Of a stretch of DNA of 64,000 nucleotides, positions 18,766 through 26,617 are shown piece after piece. Both the position numbers and the translations under genes were made by a program. Origin of the DNA: DTU013 sp964512095 (GTDB lineage: Bacteria; Bacillota; Clostridia; Acetivibrionales; DTU013); the NCBI GenBank assembly GCA_964512095.1, contig CAZEIH010000010.1, forward strand, positions 15,310-79,309, written 5' to 3'. The notes below the pieces were generated by a model. It was not told the origin of the DNA, did no database searches, and was given only the letters and a program-made list of their open reading frames with translations. Position 1 is the stretch's first letter, and every line of letters begins with the position of its first letter.

Positions 18766-20076
18766 TTATTGAATAGCTTCCTCCAAAAGGTCAAGTACCT
18801 CCTGGAAGGTGTACCTGTCTTCTGTTGACTGCTGTATGAAGCCTAATATACCATCTATAAGGATTAATGCATGATCTATCTTCTCATTACTGCCCTTAAC
18901 ATAAGCTCCAATATTTATCAAATCCTCTGAGTCCCTATATATAGCCAATGCTTTTTTAACCTCGGCAGCTGCTGCTTTGTGTTCCTTTGTAATAATATCC
19001 GGCATAACACGGCTTACGCTTGCAAGCACATCTATGGCCGGATATTGATTCCTGTTGGCAAGTGAACGTGAAAGTACTATATGCCCATCTAGTATACCTC
19101 TGGCGGTATCAGTGACAGGCTCAGTCATGTCATCACCATCTACAAGTACAGTATAAAGTCCTGTAATAGAACCTTTTTCAGAGTTTCCTGCTCGCTCTAA
19201 AAGCTTTGGCATGGCCCCAAACACAGACGGAGTGTATCCTCTGGATACAGGAGGTTCACCAATCGATAGCCCAACCTCTCTCTGGGCCATTGCAAAACGA
19301 GTCAGTGAATCCATAAGCAATAAAACGTCTTTTCCTTGATCTCTATAGTATTCAGCAATCGCTGTTGCGACATAAGCTCCCTTAAGTCTAACCAGAGCAG
19401 GCTGATCAGATGTGGCAACTACTACCACAGACCTGGACAAGCCTTCCTCCTTTAGATCCTTTTCAATGAACTCCCTTACCTCTCTACCTCGCTCTCCTAT
19501 CAAAGCAATGACATTAACATCTGCCTTAGTATTCCTGGCTATCATACCCATAAGTGTGCTTTTACCCACACCACTGCCTGCAAAGATGCCAATACGCTGA
19601 CCTTTGCCTACTGTCAACAGTCCATCAATGGATTTGATTCCAAGAGTTAATGGCTCTGTAATTCGTTTTCTGTTCAATGGATGAGGTGGTTTATTATCAA
19701 TGGGATAATATTGCTCAGGTCTGAATGGTTCCTTGTCGTCTATAGGATATCCAAGGCCATCAAGTACACGTCCTGTCAGGTTTTTTCCTACACCTATCTT
19801 CAGTATCGTATCGGAAGCCACCACTAGATTGCCTGGGCCGACACCTGCCATTTCTCCAAGAGGCATCAGCAAAACTTTGTTGTCTCTGAAGCCAACAACC
19901 TCGGTCTGTATAATCCTTTTGCCTTTTGAAGCGTGGAGCTTACATAACTCACCGACATCGACCTCAGGTCCATCAGACTCTATTGTGAGGCCAACTACCT
20001 TGGACACGTTGCCGTAGTATTTTAGAAAACTTGATTTGTCTAGTATTTCATGATATTTCTGAAGGCTTATTTGCAC
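18766..20076 (-). CDS. fliI: FliI flagellum-specific ATPase
   Basis: The hexameric ATPase of the flagellar type III export system. Its 436 residues include Walker A GSGVGKSTL near residue 168, Walker B VLLLMDSLTRFA near 250 and the catalytic Glu region IGERGREVREF. The Rossmann-like fold matches F1-beta ATPases. fliH and fliJ flank it. Confidence 0.97.
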   Translation of the reverse strand: MQISLQKYHEILDKSSFLKYYGNVSKVVGLTIESDGPEVDVGELCKLHASKGKRIIQTEVVGFRDNKVLLMPLGEMAGVGPGNLVVASDTILKIGVGKNLTGRVLDGLGYPIDDKEPFRPEQYYPIDNKPPHPLNRKRITEPLTLGIKSIDGLLTVGKGQRIGIFAGSGVGKSTLMGMIARNTKADVNVIALIGERGREVREFIEKDLKEEGLSRSVVVVATSDQPALVRLKGAYVATAIAEYYRDQGKDVLLLMDSLTRFAMAQREVGLSIGEPPVSRGYTPSVFGAMPKLLERAGNSEKGSITGLYTVLVDGDDMTEPVTDTARGILDGHIVLSRSLANRNQYPAIDVLASVSRVMPDIITKEHKAAAAEVKKALAIYRDSEDLINIGAYVKGSNEKIDHALILIDGILGFIQQSTEDRYTFQEVLDLLEEAIQ

Positions 20077-20097
20077 TGTGTCAAAACCTCCCCGGAA

Positions 20098-20850
20098 TCA
20101 TCTGCCCTCGTACTCCTCTTTCATTGCCTCCTCAATTTTGTCGAGTCTCGTTCCCGCTCCAGCATCAATGCTTCCAAGAGGCGTTTCAATAATGCAGTCA
20201 CCTGGCTTCATACAACTGTCCGGAATTATTTCCATTGAGTCAGTTCCCTCAGCCATAGTAGCCAACCTATCTCTATTTTCCAACAGGTATTGACTATCAG
20301 TGGGCGAAACCCTTATTATGGCTCCTTTCTTATTGGAGCACTCGGACAGCGCACTACTTACCAGTTGGAGAATTATGTCTCTGTTTGTAGTTAACTCGGC
20401 AGCAGTTGCCTTTCTTGCCACCCTTATAACAAGCTCTACTATGTCAGCTTCCATACCCGCTATTATGCTTCCATATTCTTCAGCCGCACTATCTCTTATT
20501 TTGCCGGCCTCCTCCAAAATGGATCTGTTTTGCTCAGAGGCTGCCTCCATTCCTTCAGCGTAGCCTCTCTGCCAGGATTCCTCGGCAATATCTGCTGCTT
20601 CCTTCTCAGCTTTCAGCCGGGCCTCTTCCAGCAATTTGTCAGCTTCCATACCTGCTTCCTTCAAAAGAACCTCACATTTTCGCCTAGCTCTTTCCAGCAG
20701 TTCTTCTGGATCGGTAGGCTCATATTGAAGGTCTTCATTTTCTTCCAAATCTTCATCAGTGTTGCTAAAATTTTGAGGAGGATCCGGTACCCTTATCTGA
20801 TATGGCCTTCCATAAGTAACTTGATTATTTTTAAAGACCTTGTTATACAA
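20098..20850 (-). CDS. fliH: FliH flagellar assembly regulator of FliI
   Basis: A stator-like partner that holds FliI to the C ring and regulates its ATPase. In 250 residues, a variable acidic N-terminus is followed by an Ala/Glu-rich coiled coil (about 60-120) and the conserved C-terminal globular domain (VIRVARKATAAEL, then GDCIIETPLGSIDAGAGTRL). The first codons overlap the fliG stop by 8 bp. Confidence 0.92.
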   Translation of the reverse strand: MYNKVFKNNQVTYGRPYQIRVPDPPQNFSNTDEDLEENEDLQYEPTDPEELLERARRKCEVLLKEAGMEADKLLEEARLKAEKEAADIAEESWQRGYAEGMEAASEQNRSILEEAGKIRDSAAEEYGSIIAGMEADIVELVIRVARKATAAELTTNRDIILQLVSSALSECSNKKGAIIRVSPTDSQYLLENRDRLATMAEGTDSMEIIPDSCMKPGDCIIETPLGSIDAGAGTRLDKIEEAMKEEYEGR

Positions 20851-21865
20851 TTATTTCATCACCTCCGCCTCTGGAAATGACAATCTCACCTGCATCCTCA
20901 AGCTTTCTAATGATATTGACTATCTTTTGTTGGGCTTCCTCAACATCCTTTAGTCTTACAGGACCCATAAATTCGATATCCTCCCTAATCATTTCAGAAA
21001 GCCTCTTGGACATATTTGAATAGATAACCTTTTGCACTTCATCCGTAGCACCCTTAAGTGCTATTGCAAGCTGGTTGTTCTCAACATCCCGCAGGAATCT
21101 CTGAATAGCACGGTTGTCCAATGTAAGGATATCCTCGAATACAAACATCCTCTTCCTTATCTCTTCTGCTAAATCTGTATCCTCTATCTCCAGTGTTTCC
21201 ATAATGTATTTTTCTGTTCCTCTGTCTACCGTATTAAGTATATTGACAATTGACTGTACTCCACCGGCTGCAGTGAAATCCTCTGTAACAAGGGATGACA
21301 GGTTCTTTTCCAGTATACGCTCAACTTCCTTTATGACCTCAGGTGAGGTCCTGTCCATAACAGCAATACGCCTTGCAACATCAGCCTGTTTGTCCTGTGG
21401 AAGGGCTGCCAATACCACCGATGCCTGCTGTGGCTTTAGATATGCCAGTATTAAGGCTATGGTCTGAGAATGTTCTTTTTGAATAAAATTCAGCAGTTGT
21501 GCCGGATCAGCTTTCCTAACAAATTCAAAGGGCCTTACCTGAAGAGACACTGTCAGCTTGTTGATGACATCCAATGCCTTTTGCGTACCAAGTGCTTTTT
21601 CAAGAATTTCCTTTGCGTAACCAATACCACCCTCGGCAATATATTCCTGAGCAAGACATATTTGATAGAACTCTTCCATGACCCTTTCCTTTTCTTCGGG
21701 GGAAACAGTTCTAATATTAGCTATCTCAAGTGTTAGCTGTTCTATCTCCTCTTCCTTAAGATGCTTGAAAATCTCAGCTGATTTTTCAGGCCCCAGTGAT
21801 ATTAACAGCATTGCCGCTTTTTCGCGGCCAGATCTATCGGATTTTATACCCACTGACCTTGCCAT
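20843..21865 (-). CDS. fliG: FliG flagellar motor switch protein
   Basis: The rotor protein that meets the stator and sets the direction of rotation. The ATG at 21865 is preferred (340 residues, MARSVGIKSD), with GGAGAGG nine bases upstream. A TTG at 21883 lies inside that ribosome site. FliG-N, -M and -C domains are all present: the EHSQTIALILAYLKPQQAS region in the middle, and the charged torque helix VLKDVE-like GPVRLKDVEEAQQKIVN at the end. Confidence 0.96.
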   Translation of the reverse strand: MARSVGIKSDRSGREKAAMLLISLGPEKSAEIFKHLKEEEIEQLTLEIANIRTVSPEEKERVMEEFYQICLAQEYIAEGGIGYAKEILEKALGTQKALDVINKLTVSLQVRPFEFVRKADPAQLLNFIQKEHSQTIALILAYLKPQQASVVLAALPQDKQADVARRIAVMDRTSPEVIKEVERILEKNLSSLVTEDFTAAGGVQSIVNILNTVDRGTEKYIMETLEIEDTDLAEEIRKRMFVFEDILTLDNRAIQRFLRDVENNQLAIALKGATDEVQKVIYSNMSKRLSEMIREDIEFMGPVRLKDVEEAQQKIVNIIRKLEDAGEIVISRGGGDEIIV

Positions 21866-21892
21866 ATAAATAAACCTCTCCAATCACTAGCA

Positions 21893-23473
21893 TTAACCAT
21901 CCCATTCGTCAGATAGCCAGTTTCTCAGAAGCTGCGCCACGGAATCAGGCTTTTGCTTCACAAACTTATCAATTTGCTTTTTAATCTCAGATCTTTCTTC
22001 AAGCTCTATTTCCGGTATTTGTTCATCATAGTCCGGTACAGCAAATTTCGGACTACCTGCAAGAGGTACTGGGATAGCCTCATCACCTCTGTTTTTCTTT
22101 CGTGGAATGCCAACTATCAGCATACCAACTATTAACAGAACCATAATGGCAAAGAACCCATAATCTCTAACCAGTTCTCTAATAATGTCCGCAGCCATTT
22201 CTTCCACATCTTCTTTTGGTAAAAGCTTGAGTTTATTCACTGATATGTTTCTTACAGGTATCCCTGTAGCCGTACTGGCGGCAGTTTTTATTTCGGTTAT
22301 GAAATCATCTCCCAGCCTCGTGTCGTCGGGAACCTTGTGACCATACCACAAAGAAATCGCCAAGCCAGATTCATTAGTAATCATTTTCCCTGTGGCCTTT
22401 TCATGCTCACTTATTTTTTCATCATACCCGTAGTTGTACTCTTCCTGGACATTGGAATAATCGGAGCTTGAGCCATCTCCAGTCTGATACCCCTGTGCGT
22501 TAGTCTCACCTGGGTTAGTACCAATGCCCGGCTCTCCTCCTTCGGTACCGTTTTTCACTCTTTCCTCAGCAGTACTGCTACTTATTACTGCGCCGCCATC
22601 CATCCCTTCCGGGTTAGTTATAGTTTTTATTTGTGATTTTTCCTTGTCAAAATCCAAAATTACATTGGCTACAACTCTGAATGTGTCAAAATTGTCGAAT
22701 TGTCCTCCGCTAAAATAATCAACAACCTTTTGCTCCAACTCGGTTTCCCTCTTTTTTCTTAACTCCTCTTGACTGTTGGCTGCACTTATGGAATTGTCTC
22801 CCGATGTGATGTTGAGTATATTACTATTATTATCTATTACAGTAACATCGTTGGGATCAAGATTTTCAACACTTCTAGATACAAGCATCACAATGCCTTC
22901 AACCTGGGACGATGTCAGTGTTTTATTAGGCCTGACCATTACATTAGCAGTTGGTCTGGGCGCTTGAGAGCTTGCATTTAAAAATATAGAGGATTCCGGC
23001 GTTGCTAGAGTAACAGCAGCTTCATCAATGTTATCAAGCATCTCTAGCTTTGATTCCAGGTCGGATACCTTTTGATGCTTCCAGATATGCTCCTTGTCCT
23101 GCTGGGTTGTTGTTATTCCGATGCTGGAGATAGCATCCTCGAAGGTAAAGCCCTCTCTTGGATAACCTGCCTGAGCCAGCACAATCTGGGCTTTATCATT
23201 ATCCTTTTGGTCGATTACGATGCTTGTGCCGTTGCTTTCAGCTTCATTCCAGATGCCATTATCGTTGAGGATACCTATCATTTCTCCTACCTGCTTTTTG
23301 TCTGCATTTGCAAAAAGGACAATTCTATGAGGCCTGGTCAGCACAAAGATAGAAATACTTATAGCTACTACAACAATAGCTGATGTAATATATAGACGTG
23401 TTTTTTGAGATTTTTCTAAACTGCCCCAAAATTCCTTTAATTGATCAAGATACTTTTTTATGAAGTCCGGCAC
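21893..23473 (-). CDS. fliF: FliF flagellar MS-ring protein
   Basis: Forms the MS ring in the membrane on which the C ring and export gate assemble. Its 526 residues have membrane helices at about 26-46 and 430-450. Between them lie the YscJ/FliF ring-building motifs (LVLAQAGYP-like IVLAQAGYPREGFTF; LATPESSIFL). The short C-terminal tail after the second helix binds FliG and ends in LLRNWLSDEWDG. A 254 bp gap with a hairpin repeat separates it from fliE. Confidence 0.96.
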   Translation of the reverse strand: MPDFIKKYLDQLKEFWGSLEKSQKTRLYITSAIVVVAISISIFVLTRPHRIVLFANADKKQVGEMIGILNDNGIWNEAESNGTSIVIDQKDNDKAQIVLAQAGYPREGFTFEDAISSIGITTTQQDKEHIWKHQKVSDLESKLEMLDNIDEAAVTLATPESSIFLNASSQAPRPTANVMVRPNKTLTSSQVEGIVMLVSRSVENLDPNDVTVIDNNSNILNITSGDNSISAANSQEELRKKRETELEQKVVDYFSGGQFDNFDTFRVVANVILDFDKEKSQIKTITNPEGMDGGAVISSSTAEERVKNGTEGGEPGIGTNPGETNAQGYQTGDGSSSDYSNVQEEYNYGYDEKISEHEKATGKMITNESGLAISLWYGHKVPDDTRLGDDFITEIKTAASTATGIPVRNISVNKLKLLPKEDVEEMAADIIRELVRDYGFFAIMVLLIVGMLIVGIPRKKNRGDEAIPVPLAGSPKFAVPDYDEQIPEIELEERSEIKKQIDKFVKQKPDSVAQLLRNWLSDEWDG

Positions 23474-23727
23474 TGCTTCACCACCTTGTAACTTGTATTT
23501 ATCATTTGTAAACTGCCTTAATCACAATGTACATACGGCGCCCAGCATCTGAAAATCATATTGATACTTGCCACCTCATTATAACACTTCGGTTCAAAGA
23601 AAATTTTTCGTTTGTAGAAAAATCTTCTTGCTTCAGCAGTGTTTCAACGAGGCGGGAGATATGCTCACCGCCTGAAATGCGAATCGGCACCCGCCACCTA
23701 TAGAGGTAGGGGACATATATCGCTTCG
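23474..23727. other. 254 bp gap between fliE and fliF with hairpin element
   Basis: This gap is unusually long for fliE-fliF. It contains no open frame I would call. At 23651-23672 there is a GGCGG / CCGCC hairpin. At 23697-23711 lies ACCTATAGAGGTAGG, resembling sequences near 50458 and 60747. It may be a relic of a small mobile element dropped into the operon. Confidence 0.45.
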
Positions 23728-24042
23728 TTATATTTGCATTCTCATAATCTCACTGTAAGCATCCAATACCTTGTTTCTGATTTGCATTGTAAATTGAAGC
23801 GCTATATCTGCTTTTTCGGCAGCCAAAAACACCTGATGAATATTATCCGTCTTACCAGCTGCAAAATCATCAGCCAAATCCTGTGCACCTATCAAAAGGT
23901 TATTCGTATTATCAAGAGCCTGTTTAAAGTAATCTGAAAAGGGAATTGTCATGCCACCTTGGGCTTCACTACCCTCTTTAGTCTCAAAAATGGAACGCGT
24001 TGGCGCCAGTGAACCGATAGTACCAATCTTATCAATCGCCAT
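23728..24042 (-). CDS. fliE: FliE hook-basal body junction protein
   Basis: Joins the MS ring and export gate to the rod. The ATG at 24042 is preferred (104 residues, MAIDKIGTIG), with GGAAGGTG six bases upstream. A GTG at 24051 lies within that site. The conserved C-terminal half reads DNIHQVFLAAEKADIALQFT and ends NKVLDAYSEIMRMQI, as in the family. Confidence 0.95.
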   Translation of the reverse strand: MAIDKIGTIGSLAPTRSIFETKEGSEAQGGMTIPFSDYFKQALDNTNNLLIGAQDLADDFAAGKTDNIHQVFLAAEKADIALQFTMQIRNKVLDAYSEIMRMQI

Positions 24043-24080
24043 TTTGTACACCTTCCTTTATCCTTTTGCCTTTAACATCT

Positions 24081-24132
24081 GCCTTTGCCTTTTGCCTTTG
24101 CCTTTTGCCTTTGCCTTTTGCCTTTGCCTTTA
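24081..24132. repeat. 4 x 13 bp tandem repeat between flgC and fliE
   Basis: Four head-to-tail copies of the 13-mer GCCTTTGCCTTTT (plus-strand sense): three exact and the fourth differing in its last base. The array directly abuts the flgC stop codon and lies 39 bases before the fliE start. On the mRNA it reads as repeated AAAGG blocks, close to a ribosome-site core. A degenerate shoulder continues to about 24056. Confidence 0.9.
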
Positions 24133-24576
24133 TCATCTGCCTATTTCAAGTGCTTTCATTGCTAGGCTCTTGGTCGTATTTATTGTAGTTACATTTGCTT
24201 CATAAGCCCTTGTCGCCGATATCATATTAACCATTTCAGTTACAACGTCAACATTTGGCATTTGCACATATCCCTCATTATCAGCATCAGGATGCCCGGG
24301 ATCATATACACGTTTTAGAGGACTTGTGTCCTCTACTATCCTTGATACCTTTACTCCCTTTGCCAGATATCTCTGCCTGCTGCTTTCAGATAAATACTGG
24401 GAAAAAGGTATACCCTGGGAGCTTTCTTCAAATACTACAAGTCTTCTTCTATAAGGTGTGCCATCTTCTGTCCTTGTGGTATTTGCATTAGCGATATTCT
24501 GGGAAATAGTATCCATACGGAGTCTTTGTGCCGTAAGCGCCGAAGCGCCGACATCAAGCGCGCCAAAATAACTCAT
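24133..24576 (-). CDS. flgC: FlgC flagellar proximal rod protein
   Basis: A rod subunit of the basal body. In its 147 residues the N-terminal signature reads ALTAQRLRMDTISQNIANAN, with GTPYRRRLVVFEE after it. The C-terminal helix contains NVDVVTEMVNMISATRAYEA, the family hallmark. It follows flgB by 3 bp. A 13 bp tandem repeat begins exactly at its stop codon. Confidence 0.96.
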   Translation of the reverse strand: MSYFGALDVGASALTAQRLRMDTISQNIANANTTRTEDGTPYRRRLVVFEESSQGIPFSQYLSESSRQRYLAKGVKVSRIVEDTSPLKRVYDPGHPDADNEGYVQMPNVDVVTEMVNMISATRAYEANVTTINTTKSLAMKALEIGR

Positions 24577-24579
24577 ACA

Positions 24580-24990
24580 TTATCTCTTCCCTTCATTTAT
24601 TACTGACATAATCCTGTTGTAGCTGCCGTTTATACTCTGTACAAGTGCATTATAACGTATATCATTTTTCGCAAGAGAGGCCATTTCAATTTCAATATCA
24701 ACATTGTTTCCATCAAGGCGAACACTTAGATTCTTTTGATCTTTGTTAATTCTAATTTTTTTATTGTCGATGCTTTTGCCAATCTGTAAATGTTTGCTAG
24801 TGGTGGTATTGCCTTTGAAACCACTCTTATTGGTCGCACTGTCGAGATATTCTTCGAAAGCTACCGTTGACCTCTTATAGCCTGGAGTATCGACATTTGC
24901 TATGTTCTGAGCGATTACTTCGTTGCGTATCCACGTAGCATCTAGTGTTTTTTCTCGAAGCTGCAGATGGTTTGTAAGTTTACTAAACAC
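24580..24990 (-). CDS. flgB: FlgB flagellar proximal rod protein
   Basis: A rod subunit and the first gene of the long flagellar operon. The 136 residues include the rod signature NEVIAQNIANVDTPGYKR and a C-terminal helix with KNDIRYNALVQSING. AAAGGAG lies upstream of the GTG start. A promoter about 140 bp upstream and a structured leader precede it. Confidence 0.95.
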   Translation of the reverse strand: MFSKLTNHLQLREKTLDATWIRNEVIAQNIANVDTPGYKRSTVAFEEYLDSATNKSGFKGNTTTSKHLQIGKSIDNKKIRINKDQKNLSVRLDGNNVDIEIEMASLAKNDIRYNALVQSINGSYNRIMSVINEGKR

Positions 24991-25062
24991 TCAGATCGTC
25001 TCCTTTGTATGTATATTGCGCTACAAACAATTATGCTCATATATATATTTCGACACAATATA

Positions 25063-25117
25063 CTGTTTTCCTTTAGTATTATCATGGAATAAAACAGCAT
25101 ACAGACATAATATTCCA
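25063..25117 (-). promoter_or_regulatory. Leader of flgB with two competing hairpins
   Basis: Two inverted repeats lie between the promoter and flgB: TGGAATA (25085-25091) with TATTCCA (25111-25117), and CTGTTTT (25063-25069) with AAAACAG (25091-25097). The upstream and downstream stems share base 25091 and interleave, so they cannot both form fully. A regulatory function is only inferred. It does not match the c-di-GMP riboswitch pattern. Confidence 0.35.
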
Positions 25118-25131
25118 CGCTTCTTCCATAA

Positions 25132-25160
25132 ATTTTATCATAATAAATCGATAATTACAA
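25132..25160 (-). promoter_or_regulatory. Sigma-A type promoter of the flagellar operon
   Basis: On the minus strand TTGTAA (25155-25160) and TAAAAT (25132-25137) are separated by 17 bases. The transcript would have a leader of about 130 bases before flgB. No convincing SigD (sigma-28) box was seen in the 303 bp between trmFO and flgB. No gene is seen in this gap. Confidence 0.6.
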
Positions 25161-25293
25161 CAACATAATGTGGCCTCGGTAAAGTTATGACAACATATTG
25201 TAGAGAAATGCAATTGAATTGTAATCTATAAAACATCAATGTAAGTGTTTAACTTTAATGTTTTCAACACTCCCATAACATTATTGCATAGTG

Positions 25294-26598
25294 TCACATT
25301 TTATACTTTTCTATGTGTTCTAAGGCAATATTGGCCATTATTAGATACTTTTCCTTTTTACTCTTAAATCTTTGAGAAGGAGTAGTAATGAGACCGAAAC
25401 TGGCATTCATTGGCTGAAGCTTTCTAGTAGAATTGCCAGATACATATGCTGCCAATGATCCAATGGCAGTTTCTCTAGAGAAGATAAGTGGCTTTTCACC
25501 CAAACACTGCAATGCTGAATTTGTACCTGCCACAAGGCCAGAAGACGCTGACTCAACATATCCCTCTACCCCTGTTATCTGCCCTGCAAAATACAAATTC
25601 GGTCTTGAAATCATCCTGTAGGTCGCATCAAGAAGCCCCGGCGAATTTATATATGTATTGCGATGCATCACACCATATCTTGCAAATTCAGCATTTTCAA
25701 GGCCCGGTATTATTCCGAAAACTCGTTTTTGCTCAGGCCACCGCAGATGTGTTTGAAACCCAACAATATTGTATAGTGTAGCTTCTTTGTTGTCTTGGCG
25801 TAGCTGTACGACGGCATACGGCTCAACTCCAGTGGCTGGATCTGTTATTCCTACCGGCTTGAGAGGTCCGTAACGCAATGTATCATATCCATTCATAGCC
25901 ATGCTTTCGACAGGCATGCAACCGCTGAACAATTTGGTTTTTTCAAATGAGCGCATAGGTACTGTTTCCGCACCCACCAATTCGTTGTAGAATTTACTAT
26001 ATTGCTCCCTGTTCATTGGACAGTTGATGTAGTCATCACCGCCTTTTCCGTAACGTGAAGCTCTAAAGGCTTTGGTCATATCAATGGACTCATATGTCAC
26101 TATGGGAGCCGCAGCATCATAAAAATATAAGCTGTCCTTGCCTGTGAGAGAAATGATGTATTCTGTTAATGCTTCCGTGGTCAAAGGTCCTGTAGCAATT
26201 ATCGTAATACCGTCTCTTGGAGCCTCAGTAACTTCTTCTTTGTAAATAGTTATATTGGGATGGTTAGTAATTTTCTCTGTGACTGCTTTAGAGAATCCTT
26301 CTCTGTCGACTGCCAGAGCGCCTCCAGCAGGAATTTTAGTATCGTCAGCACACTGCATAATTAGTGAGTCCAGACGGCGCATTTCTTCCTTTAGAAGGCC
26401 AACTGCATTTTCTAGCCGGTCAGCTCGTAATGAATTACTGCAAACCAACTCGGCAAATGTATCCAGACTATGAGCTGCAGACCGTTTGTGCGGCTTCATT
26501 TCGTATAGCCTGACCTTAAGTCCTCTTTGGGCCGCCTGCCAGGCCGCTTCACTGCCCGCCAGCCCAGCCCCGATCACATTTATATATTGATTCACCAA
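25294..26598 (-). CDS. trmFO: TrmFO tRNA m5U54 methyltransferase (folate/FAD)
   Basis: Makes 5-methyluridine at position 54 of tRNA using methylene-tetrahydrofolate and FADH2. The 434 residues begin with the FAD fold NVIGAGLAGSEAAWQ. Two family cysteines are visible in ELVCSNSLR near residue 53 and LFSGCMPVESMAM near 225, the latter the catalytic Cys region. The C-terminal GQITGVEGYVESASSGLVAG is typical. topA lies just upstream, a common pairing in Firmicutes. Confidence 0.96.
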   Translation of the reverse strand: MVNQYINVIGAGLAGSEAAWQAAQRGLKVRLYEMKPHKRSAAHSLDTFAELVCSNSLRADRLENAVGLLKEEMRRLDSLIMQCADDTKIPAGGALAVDREGFSKAVTEKITNHPNITIYKEEVTEAPRDGITIIATGPLTTEALTEYIISLTGKDSLYFYDAAAPIVTYESIDMTKAFRASRYGKGGDDYINCPMNREQYSKFYNELVGAETVPMRSFEKTKLFSGCMPVESMAMNGYDTLRYGPLKPVGITDPATGVEPYAVVQLRQDNKEATLYNIVGFQTHLRWPEQKRVFGIIPGLENAEFARYGVMHRNTYINSPGLLDATYRMISRPNLYFAGQITGVEGYVESASSGLVAGTNSALQCLGEKPLIFSRETAIGSLAAYVSGNSTRKLQPMNASFGLITTPSQRFKSKKEKYLIMANIALEHIEKYKM

Positions 26599-26617
26599 TA
26601 CCGGATTTCCTCCTAAA

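Noticed and set aside
24056..24132. Repeat array as a CRISPR
   Set aside because: The units are 13 bp, directly adjacent and without spacers; no cas genes are present.
24991..25293. c-di-GMP riboswitch before flgB
   Set aside because: The conserved core and tetraloop/receptor motifs of GEMM-I or GEMM-II RNAs were not seen; only simple stems were found.
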